64,000 nucleotides of DNA from Kiritimatiellia bacterium. Lineage in GTDB: Bacteria > Verrucomicrobiota > Kiritimatiellia > RFP12 > UBA1067. Below the pieces are notes generated by a model. That model searched no databases. It worked only from the letters and a program-made list of their open reading frames with translations, and was not told where the DNA came from. A program made the translations under genes and the position numbers. Positions 17,576 through 27,080 of this stretch are shown one piece after another (the stretch's first letter is position 1; every line of letters begins with the position of its first letter). The stretch spans positions 38,890 through 102,889 of the forward strand of contig JAFXEU010000067.1 in NCBI GenBank assembly GCA_017520845.1. The letters run 5' to 3'.

Positions 17576-18304
17576 TCAGCTTAAATGCCCGAGAATCGTT
17601 TCGCCCGCGACCATAATCTGACCGATGCGCACCTCCGGCTTCACACCCTCGGGAAGATAAACATCGAGACGCGAACCGAACCTGATGAGACCGAACCTTT
17701 CGATCCGCTCCAAATGCTGTCCTTCCTCAACCTGAGGAACGATGCGGCGGGCGACGAGACCCGCAATCTGGGTAACCCCGTACACCTGGCCGTTGTCGGC
17801 CTTTACGAGATAATTGCAGCGTTCGTTGTCCTTGGAGGCCTTGTCGAGCGAAGCGTTGAAGAACTTGCCGGAAATGTACTCCTTTTTAAGGACCGTTCCC
17901 GCCGTCGGCAAACGATTGACATGGATATCTAAAACGCTCATGAAAACGCTGACGCGCCAGAACTTTTTACCCTTGTACTCTTCCATCTCGCCGAACGAAT
18001 CGGGCATCTCGACCTCGCTGATGAGGCAGACGCGCCCGTCGGCGGGCGAAAGAATAGCCTTCTCGTCATCGGGCTGATAACGCTCCGGATCGCGGAAGAA
18101 AAGGAACACTCCGTAAGCCAGCAGGAAAAACGGAATCACTCCTAAAAACCACCAAACCTGGAAGAACCTTTCAAACGCGATAAACGCCCAGGCCGTGTAG
18201 GCCGCCGCCAGCACGAGCGCGATAACGCCGAATTTGATTCCCTCAGGATTAATGTGCGGAAAAAGATACGCCTTGTTTGAAAAGTCAGGCTTAGGTTCGT
18301 TCAT
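17576..18304 (-). CDS. psd: phosphatidylserine decarboxylase
   Basis: 242 residues. Two N-terminal membrane segments (about 25-70) are followed by the soluble domain with ILSPADGRV and MSVLDIHVNRLP, and near the C-terminus RFGSRLDVYLP, where the Gly-Ser bond is the self-cleavage site that creates the pyruvoyl cofactor. It is the short archaeal-like type, not the 320-residue E. coli type. Sits between infC and pssA in one operon, so the two steps of phosphatidylethanolamine synthesis are adjacent. Confidence 0.93.
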   Translation of the reverse strand: MNEPKPDFSNKAYLFPHINPEGIKFGVIALVLAAAYTAWAFIAFERFFQVWWFLGVIPFFLLAYGVFLFFRDPERYQPDDEKAILSPADGRVCLISEVEMPDSFGEMEEYKGKKFWRVSVFMSVLDIHVNRLPTAGTVLKKEYISGKFFNASLDKASKDNERCNYLVKADNGQVYGVTQIAGLVARRIVPQVEEGQHLERIERFGLIRFGSRLDVYLPEGVKPEVRIGQIMVAGETILGHLS

Positions 18305-18319
18305 GAGAAAGCTCCATTG

Positions 18320-18904
18320 TTAACTTACCGAAATGCGGATTCCGCCCTCGGCCGAATCCTGGCCGCCGGAAGCGGAGGCGCCCTTCGAAGCGTTCTTTCT
18401 GGGCGGACCGATGAGAGCGCCGAGAACACGCCCGAGAGTCTTGGGAGCCTGCTCGACAAAGCATTCGTCCTTAATCGCCTCTAAAACGCGATTGATTACA
18501 TCTTCGCCAAGTTCACGGTGGGCATTTTCGCGACCACGATACTGAAGAGTAAGTTTAACCTTGCACCCGTCCTTCAAAAAGCCGCGGATCTGACGAAGCT
18601 TGTATTCGAAGTCGTTTGTATCGGTACCCGGATGGAATTTGATTTCCTTAACCTTCTGAACCTTCTGGGACTTACGCGCCTTCTTCTCGCGGATGGACTC
18701 TTCGTACTTGTACTTTCCGTAGTCCATAATCTTACAGACCGGCGGCACGGCGTTGGGCGTAATCTCTACGAGATCGAGACCCTTCTCCTCCGCCATTCTC
18801 TGCGCGTCGCGCGTAGCCATTACGCCGAGCATTTTACCCATAGAATCAAGAACACGAACCTGAGGAACGCGAATCTTGTAGTTTACACGTGTGAACTGTG
18901 CGAT
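18320..18904 (-). CDS. infC: translation initiation factor IF-3, AUC start
   Basis: IF-3 of 194 residues. The first ATG in frame (18841) would remove the conserved N-terminal segment. Upstream in the same frame is AQFTRVNYKIRVPQVRVLDS, the usual IF-3 N-terminus, back to an ATC codon at 18904-18902. No ATG, GTG, TTG or CTG occurs between an in-frame TAA and 18841, and GAGGTG lies 4 nt before the ATC (GAGG at 6 nt), so ATC is the likely initiator. AUU/AUC starts on infC are known to let IF-3 repress its own synthesis. The C-terminal half carries YKYEESIREKKARKSQK and LRQIRGFLKDGCKVKLTLQY. It heads the psd-pssA-murG operon. Confidence 0.93.
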   Translation of the reverse strand: MAQFTRVNYKIRVPQVRVLDSMGKMLGVMATRDAQRMAEEKGLDLVEITPNAVPPVCKIMDYGKYKYEESIREKKARKSQKVQKVKEIKFHPGTDTNDFEYKLRQIRGFLKDGCKVKLTLQYRGRENAHRELGEDVINRVLEAIKDECFVEQAPKTLGRVLGALIGPPRKNASKGASASGGQDSAEGGIRISVS

Positions 18905-18969
18905 AACCCACCTCTTTTGTTTAGTTTATAATATTGATATTTTACCATAATCACGCGATTAACGGCAAA

Positions 18970-20484
18970 TCACTTGGCGACGAGAGGCCTATCGAGCATC
19001 CTCTCGTAAAGTTCGATATATTGTCTGGCGCATTCCTTGTGGTTGAAGCGCGTAAGCGATTCGGACATGATGCGCGAAATTTCGCGCTCGCGGATTTCGC
19101 GCGGAGCCATGAAAAACTCCATCGCCTTGTCCATCGCCCACATAAGACCGCCGGAGTCGTACGTATCGAACACGAACCCGTTACCCTTCGACGCGCCCCA
19201 GTCGAGCATATCGACGGTGTCGTGCAATCCGCCCGTATTGTGGGCGATGGCGAGCGAACCGTAGATGGGAGCCTGCATCTGCGGCAATCCGCACGGCTCG
19301 AACAGCGAAGGCATGAACGTATAGTCGGAGGCCGCGAAGCCGAGTTGCGAAAGACGACCGTCGAAATTCCTGACGGCGAGGCGATTGCCGATGCCGTGAA
19401 AATTGCGGATATCCCAGAACGCCTGCTGATAGGGGCCGCTGGCGATAATCGCGATCTGAGCGCCCTGATCGTGATACTTCTCAAGGAAGCGGTACGTGAT
19501 ATCAGTCAGAAGCTGAGGCCCCTTTTGGACGGGATCGAGACGGCTCGGCCAGAAGAAAAGCGGAGCGTCGGGATTCTCTTCAAGACCGAGAGCGTGCTGG
19601 AGAGCAAGCTTATTCTGACGCTTCATTTCCCAATGATTATCAGGGCCGTACTTAAAGGGGATCTTATCGTCCGTTACGGGATTGTCGATCGGGTCGGGCG
19701 CGTTGAGAATGCCGCTCGCGCATCCGGCGTTGTACTTGTTCCTGATTTCGTTGCGGATCGAATCCGGCACGAACGAGTGCCAGCCGTCGACAATCTCCTT
19801 AAGGAACGTGGGAGATACCGTGTTGATGAAGTGGGACGCGAAGCAGCCCGACGCCTGGAGGTCGATCTGGTTGTTGCTGCGCGATTCCTCATAACTGTAG
19901 GGAGGATAGCTGTAGTAAAGATTGTTCCAGAACTCGGCCGCATCGATACCCATATCCTCGACCCAGTCGAGAGTAAGTTTCTGGGTATGGATGTTATGGA
20001 CCGTAAAGAGGCTCGGAATACCCATACGGCGCGCCGCCGCGGGAATAAGCCCCGTCATCCAATCGTTGCAGTGAACGAGATCGGGCTGAACGTACGGGAT
20101 GCAGTGGTTGATGACTTCGCGCTGGAACGCCAAGGCGAGCTTAATGTTGCCGTCGCCGCGATCATAGACGGTATCGCGATAATAAAAACAGCGATCCTCC
20201 GCAAGATGAATGCGCTCATCGGGGAGATGGCTCTTGTACTTTTTAAGCTCGTCAGCAACGAGCTTCGCCGTCTCCTCGTGGAACATCCGGCGATAATGCG
20301 GCAGAGCGACGTGGACATCCGCGCCGAGCTCGTAGAGCGCGGCGACGAGCGAGGCCGATACGTCGGCCATACCGCCCGCCTTCGCGGACATCTTTCCGGC
20401 GAGATTGCCCATACCCTCAGGCAAATACGTAATCTCCGGCGTTACAATGAGAATTCTCGGATTCTTCGTTTTAACCTTCGCCAT
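18970..20484 (-). CDS. glgA: glycogen/starch synthase, GT5 family
   Basis: 504 residues, full length. The N-terminal ADP-glucose/glucan motif is KAGGMADVSASL (in place of the common K-T-G-G-L), followed by HCNDWMTGLIPA, and the C-terminal Rossmann domain has PSRLDPVQKGPQLL and the MPSLFEPCGLPQMQAP motif that positions the donor sugar. Unusual relative to enterobacterial GlgA is the start LIVTPEITYLPEGMGNLAGKM, seen in PVC-type sequences. Acts in glycogen storage; no other glg gene is in the window. The long open frame on the opposite strand is only a shadow. Confidence 0.93.
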   Translation of the reverse strand: MAKVKTKNPRILIVTPEITYLPEGMGNLAGKMSAKAGGMADVSASLVAALYELGADVHVALPHYRRMFHEETAKLVADELKKYKSHLPDERIHLAEDRCFYYRDTVYDRGDGNIKLALAFQREVINHCIPYVQPDLVHCNDWMTGLIPAAARRMGIPSLFTVHNIHTQKLTLDWVEDMGIDAAEFWNNLYYSYPPYSYEESRSNNQIDLQASGCFASHFINTVSPTFLKEIVDGWHSFVPDSIRNEIRNKYNAGCASGILNAPDPIDNPVTDDKIPFKYGPDNHWEMKRQNKLALQHALGLEENPDAPLFFWPSRLDPVQKGPQLLTDITYRFLEKYHDQGAQIAIIASGPYQQAFWDIRNFHGIGNRLAVRNFDGRLSQLGFAASDYTFMPSLFEPCGLPQMQAPIYGSLAIAHNTGGLHDTVDMLDWGASKGNGFVFDTYDSGGLMWAMDKAMEFFMAPREIREREISRIMSESLTRFNHKECARQYIELYERMLDRPLVAK

Positions 20485-20515
20485 AAAAGCAACCTCCTGG
20501 AATTATTGATAAACG

Positions 20516-22222
20516 TTAAGCTATAACGGCGACTACCTGACCCTTGGTAACCGCCTTACCGTGTTCGGCGATGAAAGTGATCTTTCCGCCGGCGGGAGCC
20601 TTGATCGGATTGAAAAGCTTCATCGCCTCGACAACGCATACCGCATCGCCCGCTTTCACGGTCGCACCGTCGGCGGCCATGTCGGGCTTGCCGGGAGCGT
20701 CACTGCGATAGAACGTTCCGTTCAATGGCGCCGTAACGGGCGTACCCTCGACAGTGCTCGCGGCACCTGCGGCCGGCTTCGCGGCGACGGCAGCCTGAGG
20801 CGCGGACGCGGCGGAAGCCTGAGACGCTTCTTCGACATCTGCGGGGATCGGCTCGCGCTTCGCGGGATCGGCGTTGCGCCACTTGAAGTAACCGAGCGCC
20901 ACTTCGGGGAAGAGCGCGTAGGAAAGAATATCCTCTTCAGCCTGAATCGTATTGGCCGGAAGCTCTTCGGCCGCGGCGGCGAGGCCGGGCTTCAGAAGAT
21001 CGGCGGGGCGGCAGTCGATCGCCTTAAGTCCGCCGCAGAGTTTCTTGCGGAGCTTCGGATCGATCGGCGCGGGAGTGCGCCCGTAGTAACCGGCGGCATA
21101 CTTCTTCGTCTCGTCCGTGACCATCGAATAGCGCTTACCCGAAAGAACATTGAGAACGCTCTGAACGCCGACAATCTGAGAGGTCGGAGTGACGAGCGGA
21201 GGATAGCCGAGATCCGCGCGCGCGTTGGGAAGTTCGGCGAGCACTTCGTCGAGTCTGTCGAGCGCGTCCTGCTGGGCGAGCTGACTGCGGAGATTGGAGA
21301 TCATTCCGCCGGGAATCGCGTGGACGAGAACGCCCGCGTCGACGGCTTCGACCTTGGAGGAGGAAGCGGGCTGACGCTTCTTCTTAAGCTCTTTGAAATA
21401 GTTGTTGATCTTAGCGAGCTTAACCTGATCGAGCCCCGTATCAAAGCCCTCGGACTCGAGAATCGAAACGATCGACTCGGTCGGCGGCTGGGACGAGAAG
21501 GAACTCATCGTGGAAATCGCGCAGTCGACGCAACCGGCGCCCGCTTCGGCTCCGGCCATATACATCGCGCTCGCCATTCCGCTCGTCATGTGGGAGTGGA
21601 TCTGTATGGGCATTTCAGGCATCGCCTTTACGAGGGCCGCGACGAGTTCGCGCGCGGCGCCGGGCGTAAGAATACCCGCCATATCCTTGATGGCGAGAGA
21701 ATCAATACCCATCGCCTCCTGCTCTTTAGCGAGCTTAACGTAATTCTCAACCGTGTGGACGGGCGATGTCGTATAGCAGATCGTACCCTGGGCATGACCG
21801 CCGTATTTCTTGACGCTCGCGATCGCAACCTCGAGGTTGCGCGGATCGTTGAGCGCGTCGAACACGCGGAAAATATCCATTCCGTTCTCGCAGGCGAGCG
21901 CGACAAAGCGCTCTACGATATCGTCGGGATAATGCTTGTAGCCGAGAATGTTCTGACCGCGAAGAAGCATCTGCAGCGGCGTCTTGGGGCACGCCTTCTT
22001 TATCCTGCGCAGTCTCTCCCACGGATTCTCGCGCAAAAAGCGCATGCATACGTCGAACGTCGCGCCGCCCCAGCATTCAAGCGAGTAAAAGCCCGCGTCG
22101 TCGATCTCAGAAGCGATTTTAAGAATATCGTCGGTACGCATGCGTGTAGCCCAAAGCGACTGATGGGCGTCGCGCAATGTCGTGTCGGTAATACGGATTT
22201 TCTTTCTCGTAATTTCTTTCAT
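20516..22222 (-). CDS. oxaloacetate decarboxylase alpha / pyruvate carboxylase B subunit
   Basis: 568 residues with three parts: a carboxyltransferase TIM barrel (RITDTTLRDAHQSLWATRM, then metal-binding HSHMTSGMASAMYMAG), a middle helical domain, and after an Ala/Pro-rich linker (about 455-490) a biotinyl domain with EAMKLFN, whose lysine carries biotin. This fits OadA of the Na+-pumping decarboxylase or PycB of a two-subunit pyruvate carboxylase; neither partner (OadB/G or biotin carboxylase) is adjacent, so I cannot decide. A TATAAT at 22229-22234 (minus) ends only 6 bp before the ATG, so its transcript could be leaderless. Confidence 0.92.
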   Translation of the reverse strand: MKEITRKKIRITDTTLRDAHQSLWATRMRTDDILKIASEIDDAGFYSLECWGGATFDVCMRFLRENPWERLRRIKKACPKTPLQMLLRGQNILGYKHYPDDIVERFVALACENGMDIFRVFDALNDPRNLEVAIASVKKYGGHAQGTICYTTSPVHTVENYVKLAKEQEAMGIDSLAIKDMAGILTPGAARELVAALVKAMPEMPIQIHSHMTSGMASAMYMAGAEAGAGCVDCAISTMSSFSSQPPTESIVSILESEGFDTGLDQVKLAKINNYFKELKKKRQPASSSKVEAVDAGVLVHAIPGGMISNLRSQLAQQDALDRLDEVLAELPNARADLGYPPLVTPTSQIVGVQSVLNVLSGKRYSMVTDETKKYAAGYYGRTPAPIDPKLRKKLCGGLKAIDCRPADLLKPGLAAAAEELPANTIQAEEDILSYALFPEVALGYFKWRNADPAKREPIPADVEEASQASAASAPQAAVAAKPAAGAASTVEGTPVTAPLNGTFYRSDAPGKPDMAADGATVKAGDAVCVVEAMKLFNPIKAPAGGKITFIAEHGKAVTKGQVVAVIA

Positions 22223-22258
22223 AACGTTATTATATCACATTTTAATCTGAAATTGCAC

Positions 22259-22888
22259 TTAAACCTTCTTTGAACCGAAAAAGTAAATCTTGTTCTCTGT
22301 ACCGTTTAGAAGCCTCACGATGTTCGAACGGTGCTTCCAAATGACAAATAGCGCGATAAGAGTAACAAGTATGCACTGAGGAAGATCGTTATACCCTCTT
22401 GCTCCCAAAATCGGAAACCATACTGAAACCGCGAGAAACGCCGCCGCGCTGCAACTCCCGAGAGAGATGTAGTTCGACAGCGCGAAAACGAGGACGAAAA
22501 GAGCGAATGCGACACCCACAAGAGCGGGCACGAGTCCTATAAGCATTCCGAACGCCGTAGCGACGCCCTTGCCGCCCTTGAACTTCATATACGGAGTAAG
22601 CATGTGACCCACTACGCATGTTACGCCGACAGCGAGAGGCATCCACGGCTCGACCGCCCAGCACTTTGCGGCCAGCGTCGGCAGCAATCCCTTAAGGACA
22701 TCGAACGCAAAGGCGATAAGCCCCCACTTCTTGCCGACAGTGCGAAAGACGTTCGTAGCTCCAATGTTTTTGGAGCCGACCGTTCTGACGTCGACGCCGC
22801 GCATCTTGCCGATAATAAAACCGAACGGAATGCCGCCGACGAGATACGCCCCGGCGATCCACAACGCTGAAATGATATGTTCTTGCAT
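22259..22888 (-). CDS. plsY: acyl-phosphate:glycerol-3-phosphate acyltransferase
   Basis: 209 residues, integral membrane protein of the PlsY family, which starts phospholipid synthesis by acylating glycerol-3-phosphate. Signature loops are GGIPFGFIIGKMRGVDVRTV, GSKNIGATNVFR and KFKGGKGVATAFG. Five hydrophobic helices are visible. It is 36 bp upstream of the biotin-dependent gene and reads the same way. Confidence 0.95.
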   Translation of the reverse strand: MQEHIISALWIAGAYLVGGIPFGFIIGKMRGVDVRTVGSKNIGATNVFRTVGKKWGLIAFAFDVLKGLLPTLAAKCWAVEPWMPLAVGVTCVVGHMLTPYMKFKGGKGVATAFGMLIGLVPALVGVAFALFVLVFALSNYISLGSCSAAAFLAVSVWFPILGARGYNDLPQCILVTLIALFVIWKHRSNIVRLLNGTENKIYFFGSKKV

Positions 22889-22949
22889 GATGCGATATTA
22901 TATCATTTTTAACGAAAGATTTGGGAACACGTGCCCGTCGTAATTAAAT

Positions 22950-22980
22950 AAAAAAAACGCGGCGGAAAGTCATCCGCCGC
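22950..22980 (-). terminator. terminator after the membrane protein gene
   Basis: On the minus strand, GCGGCGG (from 22980) pairs with CCGCCGC (22959-22965), followed by a run of eight T. It ends the transcript of the lpxI-lpxB-argB-argD-23010 run. Confidence 0.85.
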
Positions 22981-23009
22981 GCCGTCACGATAACAGTTAT
23001 AGAATTCTG

Positions 23010-23834
23010 TTATTTGTCGAGCTTCTTGGGAAGGCTGACGATAGCGCGTACAATTTCAGCAAAGAAATTGACGAACAGATATATAAAATAGGCAATCAGC
23101 GGAAGAACAACGGTAAGAACAAGCGTACCGGTAAATGTCTCAACCGCTTCAATAGAATAAAACTCGCTCTCAAAAAGCTCGGTTAAACCGATTACGACAC
23201 CCCCGATCACCAAGCCTGCGATCACGTATGTAAAAAGCGCTACAAAAACTTTGTAAGGCAACAAGCAAAGCGTAATCAACTCCTCAGAATAATTCGGCGG
23301 ACAATCAGCTTTAACACCCATAATCTTCGGATTTGCAGCCAACACTACTAAAACAAGCGAGACAACGAGAACTACAAGCACTTGAACAAAATCACACCCG
23401 GAAAACAACAAGGACGCGGCAAAAACGAGCCCCACAGTCTTCATTACACCTAATACTTGAGGTCTAATGGCTTCATCCTCTCTATTGTCTAAAAGCGAAG
23501 TTACAAGTGTTGTTGTTTTCGGCAAGAGATACAGAACAAACGCAACAAGAACCACAAGACCCAAAAGTCCCTTAAGAACAGTTCCAAATCCGAGATCAGC
23601 ACGGCATGCTACGATAATCGTCGAAAGTACTGTCAGCGCACCAAGAAACGCTACGGCTAAAGGAAGATAGCGAAGAACATATTTTTCACCGACTTTCAAC
23701 CAATTAGCCCAGGGATGATCGACAATAAAACCAAGAGTCTTGTCAATACAAGAATTCATCTTATCAAAGATTCCCGTAATTTTAGCTTCAATTCCAGAAC
23801 CGGAATTTTCAACGTTCATATTTGTTTCGCTCAT
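23010..23834 (-). CDS. unknown multi-pass membrane protein, 274 aa
   Basis: Not recognised. After about 50 soluble residues there are at least five hydrophobic segments (near 55-75, 85-105, 130-165, 195-220 and 235-265). Glu and Asp residues lie in the loops. No transporter signature could be read. It is the last gene before a strong terminator, 76 bp after argD, and its A/T content is higher than in the neighbouring biosynthetic genes. Confidence 0.7.
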   Translation of the reverse strand: MSETNMNVENSGSGIEAKITGIFDKMNSCIDKTLGFIVDHPWANWLKVGEKYVLRYLPLAVAFLGALTVLSTIIVACRADLGFGTVLKGLLGLVVLVAFVLYLLPKTTTLVTSLLDNREDEAIRPQVLGVMKTVGLVFAASLLFSGCDFVQVLVVLVVSLVLVVLAANPKIMGVKADCPPNYSEELITLCLLPYKVFVALFTYVIAGLVIGGVVIGLTELFESEFYSIEAVETFTGTLVLTVVLPLIAYFIYLFVNFFAEIVRAIVSLPKKLDK

Positions 23835-23910
23835 AGCAGTCCTTTTTTACTTGTTTTTTTACAACTACCGATTTACGGCACTCGTCGCAAACCAATGTAT
23901 ATTTTACCAC

Positions 23911-25110
23911 TTATTCTCCATACACGCAATCAAGCGCATCGGAAATCATATCGGAAGCCTCCTCAAGAGTCTCTTCCTTGAGAACGAGCGGCGGGAGGAA
24001 GCGAACGACGTTCGATCCGGCCGTGAGAGCGAGAAGCCCCTGATCCTTAAGGGCGTCGACGATTTCCTTCGGGTCGCCGTCGACGACAAGGCCGAGCATA
24101 AGGCCCTTGCCGCGGACTTCAAGGAGTTTATCGTACTTGTCGACAAAGCCCTGAAGAACTTCCTTGAAAAGATCGCCGATTTCGGTCGCGCGCTTAAGAA
24201 GCTTCTCCTCCTCGATAACCTCGATGACGGCAAGCGCGGCGGCCGCGGCGACGGGATTGCCGCCGAACGTCGAAGCGTGGGCCGATTTCGTGAAAACATC
24301 CGCAAGCTTTGCGTTGGAGACAAGAGCGCCCATCGGAATGCCGTCGGCCAGAGACTTCGCGAGAGTAAAGAGGTCGGGCTTTACGTCGTAACCCTGCCAG
24401 GCGAACCATGTGCCCGTGCGGCCCATGCCGGACTGAACCTCGTCGCAGATCATAAGAAGATTCTTCTCGTCGCAGAGCGCACGCACGCCGGCGATGAACT
24501 CGGGCGTCGCGGGCGTAACGCCGCCCTCACCCTGAACGGCCTCGATCATAATGGCTACTGTCTTCTCGCTGACGGCGGCCTTTACGCTTTCAAGATCGTT
24601 AAAGTCGGCGTATGCGAAACCGACGGGAAGAGGATCGTAACCCTCCTGGCACCACGACTGGGCCGTCGCGGCGACGGTCGCGAGCGTGCGGCCGTGGAAA
24701 CCCTGGCGCATCGTGACGATTTCAAAGCGGCCGCCGTTCTGGGAACCCCACTTGCGGGCGAGCTTGATGGCGGCCTCGTTGGCCTCGGCGCCGGAATTGC
24801 AGAAGAAGACCTTACCGCCCAACCCCGAAAGCTCGACGAGCTTCGCCGCAAGTTCCGTAGCGGGGGAGTTCGCAAAAAGATTGGACGCGTGAATGAGTTT
24901 CGCGGCCTGATCCTGAACGGCCTTGACGACCTTGGAGTGGGAGTGTCCGACGTTATGGACGCCGATGCCGGAAGTGAAGTCGTAAAGCGCGAGCCCGTCG
25001 ATATCGCGGACCGTGACGCCCTTGCCGCTTGAGAGCACCGTCGAAGGCGCATACGTAGGCATGACTACGCTGTTGTACAGTTCAAGTGTTTCCTGGGTCT
25101 TGTTGCTCAT
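23911..25110 (-). CDS. argD: acetylornithine/succinylornithine aminotransferase
   Basis: 399 residues, class III PLP aminotransferase. Visible are NSGAEANEAAIKLARKWG, GFHGRTLATVAATAQ, the PLP-contact MICDEVQSGMGRTG and the lysine region LFTLAKSLADGIPMGA. It transaminates N-acetylglutamate semialdehyde in arginine synthesis. Its start overlaps the argB stop by an ATGA, consistent with successive steps being co-translated. Confidence 0.93.
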   Translation of the reverse strand: MSNKTQETLELYNSVVMPTYAPSTVLSSGKGVTVRDIDGLALYDFTSGIGVHNVGHSHSKVVKAVQDQAAKLIHASNLFANSPATELAAKLVELSGLGGKVFFCNSGAEANEAAIKLARKWGSQNGGRFEIVTMRQGFHGRTLATVAATAQSWCQEGYDPLPVGFAYADFNDLESVKAAVSEKTVAIMIEAVQGEGGVTPATPEFIAGVRALCDEKNLLMICDEVQSGMGRTGTWFAWQGYDVKPDLFTLAKSLADGIPMGALVSNAKLADVFTKSAHASTFGGNPVAAAAALAVIEVIEEEKLLKRATEIGDLFKEVLQGFVDKYDKLLEVRGKGLMLGLVVDGDPKEIVDALKDQGLLALTAGSNVVRFLPPLVLKEETLEEASDMISDALDCVYGE

Positions 25111-25967
25111 TGTGTTATCTCCGTTCCCACGCCTTCGCGCGTAAATATTTCAAGCAAGAGTGAATGCGCCATACGACCGTCAACGAGGTGGACTTTTTTA
25201 ACCCCCGCGTTGATGGCATCGACGCAACCGTTGATTTTAGGGAGCATCCCTCCCGATATTGTTCCGTCAGCCTTAAGCTTCTCGACCGATCCGAGATGCA
25301 AGGTGGAAAACAGCGTACTCGGATCGTTCGGGTCCTTAAGGAGCCCGGGTACGTCCGACACAAGCGCGAACTTGCGGACTTTAAGCGCTTTTGCAAGCGC
25401 CGCAGCCGCGAGATCGGCGTTGATATTGTAAAGGTGATTGTCGGCCGCGCCCGTCGCAATCGGCGTGACGACGGGGATTATGCCGACGTCGAGCATCTCA
25501 ACCGTCGAGCGGATGTCTACGCCCGTGATGCGCCCGACATAACCGCGATCGGGGTCGGTAATGCGCTCGGCTGAGAAAATCCAGTTTCCGTGCAAGGGCT
25601 TCGCGTTTGTCGAGCGCGCCATAAGGCGGCTTACAAGATCCGGATTTACAACGTTATTAAGCGTCTTGCGGACGATTTCCATCGTCTTTTCGTCGGTGAC
25701 GCGTTGGCCGTCGAGGAACTTAGGCTCATGACCCGACTCTTTAATCGCCTTGGAAATAGCCTTACCGCCGCCATGCACGATAACGACCTTGATGCCGACA
25801 GCGCGCATAAAAGCGATATCATCCATCAACGACTCAAGATTCTCCTCGACTTCCATGACGCTGCCGCCGAGCTTCACGAGCACGACAGAACCCCTAAAAT
25901 CGAGAATATAAGGCAAGGCTTCGGTCAAAACCGCCGCCTTAGACATTGCGGTGTGTACTTTTTCCAT
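25107..25967 (-). CDS. argB: acetylglutamate kinase
   Basis: 286 residues, amino-acid-kinase fold: the phosphate loop VLVKLGGSVMEVEENL, IKVVIVHGGGKAISKA, and the late SDVPGLLKDPNDPSTLFS and GGMLPKINGCVDAINAGVKKVH segments typical of ArgB. It phosphorylates N-acetylglutamate. It lies directly before argD and 31 bp after lpxB. The N-terminal helix (HTAMSKAAVLTEALPYI) suggests the arginine-sensitive hexameric type. Confidence 0.95.
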   Translation of the reverse strand: MEKVHTAMSKAAVLTEALPYILDFRGSVVLVKLGGSVMEVEENLESLMDDIAFMRAVGIKVVIVHGGGKAISKAIKESGHEPKFLDGQRVTDEKTMEIVRKTLNNVVNPDLVSRLMARSTNAKPLHGNWIFSAERITDPDRGYVGRITGVDIRSTVEMLDVGIIPVVTPIATGAADNHLYNINADLAAAALAKALKVRKFALVSDVPGLLKDPNDPSTLFSTLHLGSVEKLKADGTISGGMLPKINGCVDAINAGVKKVHLVDGRMAHSLLLEIFTREGVGTEITQ

Positions 25968-25998
25968 ATTATCTTGTAATTATACCAAATTTCAGACC

Positions 25999-27066
25999 CT
26001 AACTCAATATAGCGGATACTATGCGCGAAAACGCGGACGAACCTGTCTCAAGAAGTTTAACCGCCTCGTCGAGACGCCGGGCGGCCCTGCCGTGCTCTTC
26101 GTCGGAATTGAGAAACGGTTTTAAGAGCTCTGCCGCCTTTTCGGCCGTGAAATCCTCCTGAAGAAGTTCCGGCATCGGAGATACCCCTTCTCCGCCGCAC
26201 TTCTCCCAGATGATGTTCGCAAGCCCCACATGCTTTATCCCCTTGATGACGCGCCGCGCAATCCACGCCAAAACAGGGCTCACCTTGTAGACGAGAACCG
26301 TCGGACAGCGCGCAAGAGCCGCCTCCAGCGTCGCCGTGCCGGACGCGACGAGCGCCGCGCGCGCGGACAAGAGAAGTTCACGAGCCCCGCCGAGGCGAAC
26401 CTCGACCGGAGAGTTGACTGGCGAACGGGAGAGTATCGAATCTATTTTCTCCCTAGCACGTTCGTTGGCTGCCGGAATAACGGCCTTATCGACAGCAATG
26501 AGAGAAAGCGTTTCGAGCATAACGGGCAGATTGCGCTCTATCTCGCCGATACGGCTCCCGGGCAGAAGCGCGAGAACACGCTCGCTCACAGATGCGTCTG
26601 CGAGGCTTCTCTTAAACTCTTCAACGAGCGGGTGACCGACAAACTCCGCGAATCCCGGTTTGAACAGCGCCGGCTCGAATGGGAAAAAACAGCACAGCTT
26701 ATCGAGCGACGCCTCGATCTTCGGAATCCGCCCCGCCTTCCACGCCCATACCTGCGGACAGACGACGTGAACCGTCCGGATGCCCTTCTTTTTAGCGTAG
26801 GCCGCAAGCTTGAGATTCATCCCGGGATAATCTATCGTGCATACGACGTCGGGATTGAATTCGTCGATCGCCCACTCCATCGTTTTCTTCACGTTGAGAA
26901 AATATCCGATGCGCGATATGACCGCCATAAACCCCATAACGGCGAGATCGGCCGTCTTAAAGCCGTAGTCGTCATAGCCCCGTATTTCATTGCCGGCCAA
27001 AAGTTCTTTGAGCCTGTTGGCATAGATAAGACCCGACTCTTCGCCCGCTAAAAGGAGTATCTTCAT
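25999..27066 (-). CDS. lpxB: lipid-A-disaccharide synthase
   Basis: 355 residues, slightly short for LpxB. It shows LLLAGEESGLIYANRLKELL, DYPGMNLKLAAYAKKKGI, HVVCPQVWAWKAGRIPKIE and FVGHPLVEEF, all characteristic. It condenses UDP-2,3-diacylglucosamine with lipid X to make the lipid A disaccharide, so the cell has an outer membrane. It follows lpxI, which makes lipid X, by 14 bp. Confidence 0.95.
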   Translation of the reverse strand: MKILLLAGEESGLIYANRLKELLAGNEIRGYDDYGFKTADLAVMGFMAVISRIGYFLNVKKTMEWAIDEFNPDVVCTIDYPGMNLKLAAYAKKKGIRTVHVVCPQVWAWKAGRIPKIEASLDKLCCFFPFEPALFKPGFAEFVGHPLVEEFKRSLADASVSERVLALLPGSRIGEIERNLPVMLETLSLIAVDKAVIPAANERAREKIDSILSRSPVNSPVEVRLGGARELLLSARAALVASGTATLEAALARCPTVLVYKVSPVLAWIARRVIKGIKHVGLANIIWEKCGGEGVSPMPELLQEDFTAEKAAELLKPFLNSDEEHGRAARRLDEAVKLLETGSSAFSRIVSAILS

Positions 27067-27080
27067 CCTTACGCCGCCTT

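Noticed and set aside
18934..22273. Long plus-strand frames opposite glgA and the biotin-dependent gene
   Set aside because: Both minus-strand genes have intact catalytic motifs; the antisense products have no recognisable features.
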